A program made the position numbers and the translations under genes. A model generated the notes under the pieces. That model was not told where the DNA came from. It saw nothing but the letters and a program-made list of their open reading frames with translations, and did no database searches. Positions 31,693 through 40,104 of a stretch of 48,920 nucleotides of DNA are shown piece after piece (position 1 is the stretch's first letter; each line of letters begins with the position of its first letter). The stretch is from Fragilaria crotonensis (taxonomy: Eukaryota; Bacillariophyta; Fragilariophyceae; Fragilariales; Fragilariaceae): the NCBI GenBank assembly GCA_022925895.1, contig JAKSYS010000487.1, positions 1 to 48,920 on the forward strand, in the 5' to 3' direction.

Positions 31693-32275
31693 TCACGCAA
31701 GGCGACCCCCTCTCCATGGTGCTCTACGGACTCGCGCTGTCGCCGCTCGCCGAGACGCTTCGAGCGCGAGTCCCCACGGTCGCCCAACCATGGTACGCGG
31801 ACGACGCGGCCATGGCCGGCCCCATCGACGACATCGCTGAGGCTCAGCGCCTCCTTCTCGACCTTGGGCCGCGCCGGGGATACTTCCCCGAGCCGGACAA
31901 GTCGATCCTCATCGTCCCGCTCGCGACCCCGCCACCTGCCCTTGCAGCCCTCGCGGAGTTCAACTTCCGACACGAGGAGGGACATCGCTACCTCGGTGGC
32001 TTCGTGGGATCGGGCGCCGCCGAGGCGGCATGGGTGGACCCTCAGGTCCAGCAATGGATCGAGGGTGTCCACCGCCTCGCGGCGGCAGCGAGGAGGTACC
32101 CACAGACCGCCTACGCCGGTCTGTCGCAGTCACTCCAGGCGGAGTGGCAGTACCTCCAGCGCGTGACGCCAGACATCGCGCCAGCCTTCGCACCGCTGGA
32201 GGCTGCCATCGCGACTGTCTTCCTGCCGGCCCTCCTCGCCACAACGGTTGAGGAGGTTGCCAAACTTCGCCCCCC
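31686..32275 (+). CDS. LINE protein, second half of RT (frame 2)
   Basis: The RT continues here in the next frame with GGVTQGDPLSMVLYGLALSPL (the QGDPLS motif of non-LTR RTs) and the catalytic YADDAAMAG at about 31793. A thumb-like region (GHRYLGGFVGSG) follows. The frame loses the pattern at the C6 run (32270-32275). It has no start codon of its own, so it can only be made by frameshift or if the base count in the run is wrong. Confidence 0.8.
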
Positions 32276-33321
32276 TCCTTGCTCTCCCGACGCGACTGGG
32301 AGGCCTGGGCATCCCAGACCCGACGACCACAGGCGACTTCTGTTTCGCGGCGTCGAAGGAGAGCACGTCCCTCCTCCAGGGGTCCTTGGTGACGGGCGAC
32401 AGGCTCTGTGCTACGGAGCACCGACGTGACGCTTCCCGAGGTCGCCTCGCGGCGAAGGCGAGCCGGTCTCGCGTCCAAGCGAGCCGCTTGGACGCGATCC
32501 TTGCGAGCTCGCGTCCACTGGAGAAGCGACGCATCGTAAGGTCGGCGGCGACAGGCGCCTGGCTCTCCACCTTGCCGAGCCTGCTCAACGGCTCCGACCT
32601 CTCGGACGAAGAATTCCGAGACGGCGTCCGCCTCCGCTTCGGCCTGACGCCAACATCTCTCCCACTCCGATGCGACGGATGTGGCGAACGCTTCACGACG
32701 GAGCACGCCATGTCCTGTCGCAAGGGAGGGCTGATCCTCCACCGCCACAACGACCTCGTGGCGACGTGGGGACAGCTTTGCGGACAGGCGCACACCCCCT
32801 CCACAGTCTCTGACGAGCCCCTCATCCAAACGAGTCAGGACGTGCAGGCGGCGGGCGCCAACCGCACCGAGCCCACCCCAGAACTCCGAGGCGACATCGC
32901 TGTCCACGGCTTCTGGACCCGAGGCACCACCGCGATCTTTGATGTCCGAGTCACCGACACGGATGCCCCCTCGAATCGCAACACCGCTCCGGCGAAGGTC
33001 CTCCAGCGACACGAGGCGGAGAAGAAGGCCAAATACGGCGCCCTCTGCATTGCGCGACGCCGTACCTTCACTCCCCTTGTGTTTTCGGTGGATGGGATGC
33101 AGGGAGTGGAGGCTACCGCCGCTTCGCGGCGGCTAGCCTCCAGCCTTGCTTCCAAGTGGAGGCGATCGTACTCCGAAGTGTGTGGCTTCGTACGATCCCG
33201 CCTCGCGATCGCCCTGGTTCGCTCCGCGAGCCGCTGCCTACGCGCCGATCGCAACCCGATGCGCCGTACCCCCTTCCCGATCTGGGACTGCGGCGCGGGC
33301 CTCGGCCTCTACCGCATGTAA
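32270..33321 (+). CDS. LINE protein, CCHC finger and endonuclease domain (frame 3)
   Basis: It continues with LLALPTRLGGLGIPDP, typical of the region after RT. A finger (CDGCGERFTTEHAMSC followed by GGLILHRHND) precedes a probable PD-(D/E)xK endonuclease: RGDIAVHGFW, AIFDVRVTDTDAPS, and Lys residues in HEAEKKAKYGALC. It ends at TAA 33319-33321. Restriction-like endonucleases in this position are known from R2, R4/Dong, NeSL and related clades, where they give target specificity. The clade here is not assigned. Confidence 0.78.
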
Positions 33322-33515
33322 CTGACGTGCCCCTTTGCCCCTGCCGCCGCTTCCGCTGCCGAACGACGCATCCCCATGGCGCACGCCCCGGATTCAAGAC
33401 TTTCGGATGTATAGCACTGGCGCACCGCTACGCGATGCCTACGGCACTGTTGTACCGGCCCATTCATACACACATCCCTAGTTTAGCTTAGCTACACGTA
33501 ACATACATAGCACCC

Positions 33516-33516
<1 letters not shown>

Positions 33517-33548
<32 letters not shown>
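33517..33548. repeat. (AC)16 microsatellite at the LINE 3' edge
   Basis: 32 bases of pure AC repeat in the same orientation as the one at 29303-29350, directly after the LINE 3' UTR. Confidence 0.98.
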
Positions 33549-33550
<2 letters not shown>

Positions 33551-33710
33551 CAAATTTAAAAAGGAGTAGGATATATGGTGGAACTTGTAGTTCTACGGCA
33601 TTGTACGTCGGTGCGGCACTGATCTATTGGATTACCGTGGATAATGGATCATGTTCTGGCCTTGGAATGAGTGAAGAGCGATGTGTGGAGTGTGGAGTTT
33701 GAAAACTGTG

Positions 33711-34100
33711 TGTTGTAAGGTGTAGTATTGCGCAACCTATACTATGTGGCAATAAACCGAGTACTTCTCTTGTTGTGCTTACTAGAACCGAATTGATAGA
33801 ACAGTCGTGGTCAATCAAACCTTGACTTTACTAACGGGATTGTTTCGAGATAATAATCCCAAAACAATCTTATTAAACTGGGCTCCAGAAACCTTTTTCT
33901 GTGTCGACGTCGTGGACTCTGGTACGCGACGCACGACGTCGGCCCATGTGGTAACTTTCGTTTTCAGGCGTTCTAACTTCTGTGGTTCAGCTTGTACCGT
34001 CATGTTGAACCCCGTATTTTGGTTCTTCAGTGGACTACTGCCGGTGTTCATGACGCCCGTAACCGTGCCATTATGTGGGCCCATTCGTATTTCTCCAACA
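33711..34100 (-). repeat. Copia 3' LTR (390 bp)
   Basis: TGTTG...CAACA ends; same length as, and apparently identical to, 39608-39997. The last pol frame runs through most of it and stops at 33815. Flanked on the left by CTGTG. Confidence 0.95.
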
Positions 34101-36874
34101 CGCTCCTCGATGGGGTCAGGTAGGGGAGCGGCAAGGGCGCTAACATGTAGATTGCCGAGCAATACGTCCCTAAATCTCTTGAAAAGGCGACCCTGTAGTG
34201 GCTTGGTAAAAAAATCCGCAAGCATTTCCAAGGTGGGGCAATGTTCCACGGTGATGGCGCCCGTCTTCAATCGATCCTTTATCCAAAAGTATCGGATGTC
34301 AATGTGTCTGGACTTCGGTCCGGCAGACATGCGTCCGTTCTTTTCGAGCTTGATGGCGCTTTCATTATCTTGGGCCAGGATATTTGACTTCATGGTGTAT
34401 CCTTGTGCCTCCAGGAAGAACTTCGTCCAAACCGTGTTTGGCAGATAATCGCTGGCGCCAACGAACTCGGCCTCCGTTGAACTCTTCGTGTTCAGTTTCT
34501 GTTTAGTGGACTTACACACGATTCCACCGAGCCCAAACGAGATCACGCCGCCCGTGTGACTTTTCATGTCCGGGTGCACGGCGAAAGCGGCGTCGACCCA
34601 GGTCATCATCCTACCCATGTCGTCGGCGCCGATTGTGTACTCGTGGTCCATGCTGCCATGGATGTATTCGAGTACTCGCTTCAGTTTGTCTCGGTCCTGC
34701 TTGGTACTTTTCGATACCCGGGTGCAGAGAAACGCGATTGCTAGTAGTAGGTCCACGCGCGCTCTGGTGGATACATACAGCAGTTTTGCCGTGACACTGT
34801 GAAACGACTCGGCCTCACTTCGTTCGAGCAGTGGGGAATTGTCGTCAACGTCGAAAAGGTCTCTTAGGGCGGGCGTTGCGACGGATCGCGTGATATTCAT
34901 GCCTGACTCGGCCAGCGCCTCCTTTAAATACTCTTTCATGGTGATGACGGCGGTACCTTCTCCTGTGTACTTGATGAGCATGCCAAGGAACACATGTTCC
35001 GAGCCCCTCTTCACGGTCATCTTTCCGAAAGTAGCCTCAATTTTTTCGATGATTGATGTGACCACATTCGGGTCGGCATGTGATATTTTTGTGTCATCAA
35101 CGTACCAAGCGATAGTGCACTGTTTGCCGTTGATGGTGCTGTTCGCGATACATGAGTCGTATGGGTTTAGTTCGAAACCCATTTTCTGCAGCGTGCCGCT
35201 AAACAGCTCGTACCACAATAGAGCGGACTTTACACACCCGTAGAGCGCCTTCACTAATCTTACGTAGAGCACCTTCGTTCCTCCTTCAGTCGCCACGTGT
35301 TTGTTGTGATCCGGGTTCATTTTACATAAGATGTCGACGGATTCCCCGGTGAACTTCATTATAACAAAATCGTCCATGAATGCCTTCAGGTAGGCTGCAA
35401 CGACGTCGGCCGTGGCAACGTCGCGGGCTTCCTTCGCATCTATCATGATAGATAGCATCAGTGCGTCCGTAGATACCGTGGGTGAAGCCGTCTGGGACTT
35501 GTCGTACATGCTGCGCTGAGGTCTGCCATCGGCGACGGTGCGTGCCCTCAGTGATCCGTCGCGCTTCTCTTTTAGGAGGTTTATGGCACGGAGGGCCTCT
35601 TTGCGTTGCTTCCTCGTAAGTGTTTTTGGGTCAATGGACTCGTAGGCGCTGAGGTCCTCAAGTTGTGCAAACTCTTTCATTAGGGCAATCTCTGCGGCCT
35701 TTCCATGTTTCCGGATGCCAGCCTTTGCGCTCATTTGGTTCATGATGAATCCGAATACGTGTTTCATGAGGGTCGTCTCGGCTGTCTTTCCGTGTCGCTT
35801 GACTTGTTCACGTATGTTTGAGGACCCGGCGAGTTGGTTCATGAGTTGTGCAAAACTGTGGTGGCCTTGCTGTAGCAGCTGGGTCGGGGGAAAATAGGAT
35901 TTGCCGTCGTGTGGTGTGTCCATGGCTTGCTTGAACGTGTTGTTCTTGCTTGCGGGCAGGCGTTGGCGGAGGTTATATGGTCGTTCTGTTGCGTCGTGCA
36001 AAACGGTATCCTCCGTTGCGTGCTGTTGCGCTCCTTCGTCTTCGTCGGCATTCTCCGTTGCGTACTGTTGCGCTCCTTCGTCTTCGTCGCGTTGCGCTCC
36101 TTCATCTTCATTGCGTTGCGCTCCTCCGTCTTCTGCTGCTTGTCGCGCTCCTTCGTGGGAAACGTTGTCGTCGTTCCCGTCGTTCGGAACGTTGTCGACG
36201 TCATCGTCGTTTGCGTCGTTCGGAACGTTGTCGTCGTTGTCGTCATCGTCGTTTGCGTTTCCATCGTCATCGTCCGACTCGTCGTTTGCGTTTCCATCGT
36301 CATCGTCCGGCTCGTCGAAATCGTGCGCCGCTCCTCCGTCGTTTGGGTCGTTGCTACTATAGTCATCGTCAGACTCCTCGTTGTCGTCCTCCGCTCCTTG
36401 GTCCGCGGCGTCGGCCAGCGGGGCATATGGGTTGTCAGCGAGGAGGTCGTTAATTTCGGCGACGTCGATGTCGTCGTAGTCGTCGGCGTCAAAAACATGT
36501 GGGGCAGCGGCGTCCGCCGGGGGAACGTAGTCGCGGTCGTATTCGGAATCGTCGATTGGCTGATCGGGGCGCCACTCGACGACTAGACCGGAGGTTTGGA
36601 GCAGTGGCTGTTTCTCGTGCAGTGCCAGAGCTTCGGTGCGGGCGATGGCAGTATCGGTCATAGGCAGCTCGGTCCATTGGTGGCGGGAAAGACGGTTGCC
36701 GGTGGCGAGCGAGAGAAAAATAGTCGCCTTGCGCGTTCCCGTGGGTGTGAGCGCGATGGCGCCGAGCGAACGTGCTCGTAAGGTGTTGGAAGGAGTTGTC
36801 TTCGAACACTTGGGCGTATGCACCAAACTCGATACGCATGCAGTTGTAGTCGGGCGTGCCGACGCCGGTGACAA
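33815..36874 (-). CDS. Copia reverse transcriptase and RNase H
   Basis: The real sequence enters this frame at about 36800 (NTLRARSLGAIAL). A very acidic low-complexity linker (Asp/Asn/Glu repeats, about 36000-36450) separates integrase and RT. RT has DVATADVVAAYLKAFMDDFV, the ALYGCVKSALLWYELF helix and the catalytic YVDD in IAWYVDDTKIS (about 35115). RNase H follows with DAAFAVHPDMKSHTGG, SSTEAEFVGASD and DNESAIKL, then SRHIDIRYFWIKD. The frame runs on about 95 codons into the 3' LTR and stops at 33815, giving a C-terminal tail (VTTWADVVRRVPESTTS). From 36800 to the stop it is unbroken. Confidence 0.92.
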   Translation of the reverse strand: MSPASARPTTTACVSSLVHTPKCSKTTPSNTLRARSLGAIALTPTGTRKATIFLSLATGNRLSRHQWTELPMTDTAIARTEALALHEKQPLLQTSGLVVEWRPDQPIDDSEYDRDYVPPADAAAPHVFDADDYDDIDVAEINDLLADNPYAPLADAADQGAEDDNEESDDDYSSNDPNDGGAAHDFDEPDDDDGNANDESDDDDGNANDDDDNDDNVPNDANDDDVDNVPNDGNDDNVSHEGARQAAEDGGAQRNEDEGAQRDEDEGAQQYATENADEDEGAQQHATEDTVLHDATERPYNLRQRLPASKNNTFKQAMDTPHDGKSYFPPTQLLQQGHHSFAQLMNQLAGSSNIREQVKRHGKTAETTLMKHVFGFIMNQMSAKAGIRKHGKAAEIALMKEFAQLEDLSAYESIDPKTLTRKQRKEALRAINLLKEKRDGSLRARTVADGRPQRSMYDKSQTASPTVSTDALMLSIMIDAKEARDVATADVVAAYLKAFMDDFVIMKFTGESVDILCKMNPDHNKHVATEGGTKVLYVRLVKALYGCVKSALLWYELFSGTLQKMGFELNPYDSCIANSTINGKQCTIAWYVDDTKISHADPNVVTSIIEKIEATFGKMTVKRGSEHVFLGMLIKYTGEGTAVITMKEYLKEALAESGMNITRSVATPALRDLFDVDDNSPLLERSEAESFHSVTAKLLYVSTRARVDLLLAIAFLCTRVSKSTKQDRDKLKRVLEYIHGSMDHEYTIGADDMGRMMTWVDAAFAVHPDMKSHTGGVISFGLGGIVCKSTKQKLNTKSSTEAEFVGASDYLPNTVWTKFFLEAQGYTMKSNILAQDNESAIKLEKNGRMSAGPKSRHIDIRYFWIKDRLKTGAITVEHCPTLEMLADFFTKPLQGRLFKRFRDVLLGNLHVSALAAPLPDPIEERVGEIRMGPHNGTVTGVMNTGSSPLKNQNTGFNMTVQAEPQKLERLKTKVTTWADVVRRVPESTTSTQKKVSGAQFNKIVLGLLSRNNPVSKVKV

Positions 36875-37761
36875 TGCTTGCAGGGCTCATGGTGGCAGAG
36901 ATACCGTTCGGCCAAGGGAATTGGTTGAGGCAACGAATGGTGTCGGCGACCATGTGCTGGACCAAAGGCGAGGAAGCCTCTTAAAGGGAGGCCGTGTGCG
37001 CAGGAGCGCAGGCGTTCCTTCACGGTACGGATGGACCGCTCCACTTCGCCGACGTGACTGTCGGCAGGTACGACGTTTAGGCCGATGGGACGTAGAGATT
37101 CGCGGATGCACCCAAATTCGTGGTCGCCATGTACGTCGCGTACGGTGAGACCACGCGCTTGGTACAGTTTGATCACGCCCCGCAAACGTCGCAAAATCGT
37201 AGGTTTGCTTCGGTCGGGGACTGGGTGCGCAGTGCGATATCCGATACCGCGAGAGATGGTGTGGAGGAATGGGAGTCCCTGGACAAAGAAAAAATCGACA
37301 CATAGGGTGACGTCTCGGTGGTGTTCAAGTATGGCGGCTGGGATGTGTTCTGCGATAAATGTGGGCGCACGCGGCGCGGCGTGGGAATGTGTCGTCTTCC
37401 CTTTTATCGTAGCTACGTCAGGTCCGTAGATGATAAGGGCTCGCTGCGCGTCACTCGGCGTGACGGGACAATTCCGGATAGCGTTGCATTTCAGTAGTTC
37501 GACAAATTCCGTCTCGGCTGGGCGCCCGATCTTTCGATATAGGTCACGCGCCTGGTCGGCGGCCCTGACTTCCCTGCGAGAAAACAATTTCTTTTGTTTA
37601 GCTACAGTGTTCACCATGGTGTAACCAGTAACACGATCACTAGTATCGTTACTCTTGTAAACATAAAGTCCGGATGGATGTTCAACAAACTTCATCACCG
37701 AACCGTCAAGTCGGTGGACGTGGAGGGCGGTTCGTCGGAGGTGTCCATCGTGACGCGGCAC
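36800..37761 (-). CDS. Copia integrase (frameshifted C-terminus)
   Basis: It begins in the GAG-pre-integrase domain (ALHVHRLDGSVMKFVEHPSG). The DDE core follows: CVDFFFVQGLPFLHTISRGI (first Asp), RDVHGDHEF (second Asp) and the Glu in VGEVERSIRTVKERL. After that the pattern leaves the frame: LPFKRLPRL is in a second frame near 36980, and LVQHMVADTIRCLNQFPWPN continues in a third to about 36800. Each break is one base. Integrase would insert the cDNA, giving the 5-bp duplication seen. Confidence 0.85.
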
Positions 37762-39227
37762 ACCTTCCGAACCTCTGCAAGGGATAAAATGTTCGCAATT
37801 GACTGCTTGTTAAACCACACCTCTCCGAGGTTTGGGAAATCGCCGATCATCGTGGAGTCCTGATAGCCCCCGTTCGTGAGGGCTCGCAACACGCGCCCGC
37901 TGTGTCGGATGTTACGTAACATTTTCGCATTCCTGAAAACGGACATGGTGGATTGGGAGTCGAGGAGTATCCAATCCGGGTCGATCACATGTTCGTGCTC
38001 AGGTGCTGGTGCTGCCGACTGGGCGAGCATGAATGCGTACTGGGTCAGCGTGGTTCCAGGTGTTGTTTCGCCAGATGGGCAATTTCCGGCGTAGTGTCCG
38101 TGCTGTTGGCAGGTCCAGCATTGGATATCCTCATGCGTCAGACCGTTCGTTCCGGGGACCAAAACGCTGCTGCTGCGTTGAGCGAACGTCATTGCACTGG
38201 CCTCGGGGCTAGCGACCTGCTGAGTTCGCGTGTTCGCGTTCCTGTTCGTGGGCGCGTTGACTGGGGTCTTGTATGTCACCAGTAAACCCTTGGCGGTAAC
38301 CACGTCGGTGGGATATTCGTCCCTCCCTGAGGCGTATTGGTTTCTGAGGTCTGTGATGAGAGTGCCGTACCTAGAGCGGTCTGCGCTTCGAATGAGTGCC
38401 ATGGCCAGCGTTCGCTCGCGCGCGAGAGCTTTGCGACGTTGCACGTCTCGCGGGAGTCCGTTGTCTCCTGTCTCGGGGATCAACGTATAGTCGGCGGCAA
38501 CCGTACCGCCGTGCGTCTCGATGGTTTCGGCCCACCCGATAAGACAATCAGCGTAGTCGTCGGCGGACTGTCCGGGCAGCTGCTTGCAAGAGAGGAAACT
38601 CTGCTGTGCATCGAGCAAGGATAGTATGGCGTTCTTGCTTTCGTCAAACTGTAGAGTAATGGACTTGATTTGGCGGAGCAGCCAGAAACAGTCGTTCTTG
38701 GTCGCCTTGTCTGCGTAGTACTCGCTCGTCTTGACTCGTGCCTTCATGTTTTCGCTGCACTGTCCCCAGATGACGGCGAACACGGTAGCTATGTTACTGG
38801 CCAAGGCACGGGTTCGTTTAACATATTCCTTTACTTCTTCGGCAAAAATCATCTTCATGGTCTCTCCGGCGCCGGGGGCGAGGTCGCCAGGCAGGTCTAT
38901 GGTCGGAGTGCGCATCGTCGTTCCGAAAAGCGGTGCCAAATCGGCGGAGTAGTTGAGTTTCTTCTTAACGTAGGCATCGAGTGCCTCGATGGTCTTGGCG
39001 TACTGTCGCCTGTCAGCTTGTTCTTCATAACACTGGAAAACATTTCCGTTCATGTCTTCTGTGTCGCCCTTGAATGTGGGACGGCTAGTGGTTGTCGTTG
39101 TTCCTCCGTTCCGGGTTCGTCCAGCACGGTTTCCACGCATTGTCCTGTTCGTAGCGTTTCTGCTTCCAGCGTTGCGAGCACCGGTTGTGGTACTGCTCGT
39201 CGCGGCGTCAGGTGTTTGCTGGCTCAT
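37720..39227 (-). CDS. Copia gag and protease
   Basis: An Ala/Thr/Arg-rich N-terminus (MSQQTPDAATS) is followed by the helical Gag (UBN2-like) region (DCFWLLRQIKSITLQFDESK, FLSCKQLPGQSADDYADCLI). A CCHC knuckle CWTCQQHGHYAGNC is at about residue 365, then the aspartic protease active site DWILLDSQSTMSVF (DSQ in place of the usual DSG/DTG). Gag packages the RNA and protease cuts the polyprotein. The frame stops at 37695, but the family pattern passes to the next frame at about 37730, where GAG-pre-integrase begins. Confidence 0.9.
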
Positions 39228-39553
39228 TTAGTTAGTCTCGCGAGGTTGTTATGCGCTCGCCACGTCTTGACGCCGTTGTCTGTTCGAAAATGCACTTGAT
39301 TCTTGTAGTTATGGGTGACCGTGGCTAGCTGTGCTGCCTCCTGATCCCACTTGGCAGTAACTGGCCAAGTCGCGGGCTTCTTCAGCTTGTTCTTGATCTT
39401 AACTCGATCACCTCGCTGGAATACTGTTGCTGCTGCCGCACTGGCGCTGCGTTCGTCTGGTTCGTGACCGATAGCTGCGGCCTCAAGCTGCGCGACTCTA
39501 ATTCTCAGGTCTCGTAGTTCCGTTGTCAGTTGATCAATATCGTCCGTTTTCAT
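39224..39553 (-). CDS. Small ORF before copia gag (109 aa)
   Basis: It starts MKTDDIDQLTTELRDLRIRV, a short coiled coil. A C-terminal small beta-type module follows (FQRGDRVKIKNKLKKPATWP ... NGVKTWRAHNNLARL), which looks SH3/chromo-barrel-like. Copia elements normally begin directly with gag, so this is an extra protein. Its stop overlaps the gag start as ATGA (39227-39224), suggesting that ribosomes reach gag by terminating and restarting. Similar RVKIKN...NGVKTWRAHNNL segments are, as far as I recall, common in diatom element-derived proteins. Function unknown. Confidence 0.75.
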   Translation of the reverse strand: MKTDDIDQLTTELRDLRIRVAQLEAAAIGHEPDERSASAAAATVFQRGDRVKIKNKLKKPATWPVTAKWDQEAAQLATVTHNYKNQVHFRTDNGVKTWRAHNNLARLTK

Positions 39554-39607
39554 GGACTATAGAATCAAAGTACAATGTCAGAAACAAACTTCTTTATCTC
39601 GAAACAA

Positions 39608-39997
39608 TGTTGTAAGGTGTAGTATTGCGCAACCTATACTATGTGGCAATAAACCGAGTACTTCTCTTGTTGTGCTTACTAGAACCGAATTGATAGAACA
39701 GTCGTGGTCAATCAAACCTTGACTTTACTAACGGGATTGTTTCGAGATAATAATCCCAAAACAATCTTATTAAACTGGGCTCCAGAAACCTTTTTCTGTG
39801 TCGACGTCGTGGACTCTGGTACGCGACGCACGACGTCGGCCCATGTGGTAACTTTCGTTTTCAGGCGTTCTAACTTCTGTGGTTCAGCTTGTACCGTCAT
39901 GTTGAACCCCGTATTTTGGTTCTTCAGTGGACTACTGCCGGTGTTCATGACGCCCGTAACCGTGCCATTATGTGGGCCCATTCGTATTTCTCCAACA
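39608..39997 (-). repeat. Copia 5' LTR (390 bp)
   Basis: TGTTG...CAACA ends; pairs with 33711-34100. It should hold the element's promoter and start of transcription. It ends 108 bp before the glycosyltransferase ATG at 40105, which is transcribed in the opposite direction. Flanked on the right by CTGTG. Confidence 0.95.
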
Positions 39998-40104
39998 CTG
40001 TGCACAGTGCACACACACACATGCGGAGTACGCATACGATGATGCACCAAAGACACGTCGTCGCGTGAGCACTTTGTTCCACAAAACGGCGAAAGGTTTA
40101 GGGC

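Larger units (their letters stand above)
29351..33516 (+). mobile_element. Non-LTR retrotransposon (LINE) with RLE-type C-terminus
   Basis: This GC-rich unit lies exactly between two AC microsatellites. It has a 53-bp 5' leader, a long coding region (29404-33321) and a 195-bp 3' UTR without a poly-A tail. Domains in order are an N-terminal CxC-type cysteine cluster, reverse transcriptase, a CCHC finger and a restriction-like endonuclease. Such elements nick a chromosomal target and copy their RNA directly there. The coding region changes frame twice, at a G7 run (31686-31692) and at a C6 run (32270-32275). GC content is visibly higher than in the host genes. Confidence 0.88.
33711..39997 (-). 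mobile_element. Complete Ty1/copia LTR retrotransposon, 6,287 bp
   Basis: Two 390-bp LTRs (33711-34100 and 39608-39997) begin TGTTG and end CAACA. They are flanked by the same 5 bases, CTGTG (33706-33710 and 39998-40002), the target duplication made by integrase. Transcription runs on the minus strand, so the 5' LTR is on the right. Internal order is small ORF, gag, protease, integrase, RT, RNase H, which is the copia order. The DSQST protease and overall style fit diatom copia elements (CoDi-like). I see no differences between the LTRs, implying recent insertion. No obvious primer-binding match was recognised after the 5' LTR. Confidence 0.95.

Noticed and set aside
31960..33012. 350-aa open frame on the minus strand inside the LINE
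   Set aside because: The LINE is GC-rich, so antisense frames stay open by chance; the plus strand carries RT and endonuclease motifs there, the minus strand none.
35901..36586. Plus-strand Val/Ser-rich frames opposite copia pol
   Set aside because: They are the complement of the acidic Asp/Asn/Glu linker; simple repeats keep several frames open.
39712..40056. 114-aa minus-strand frame ending in the 5' LTR
   Set aside because: It is the LTR copy of the pol tail with a chance upstream extension; in the 5' LTR there is no pol upstream.
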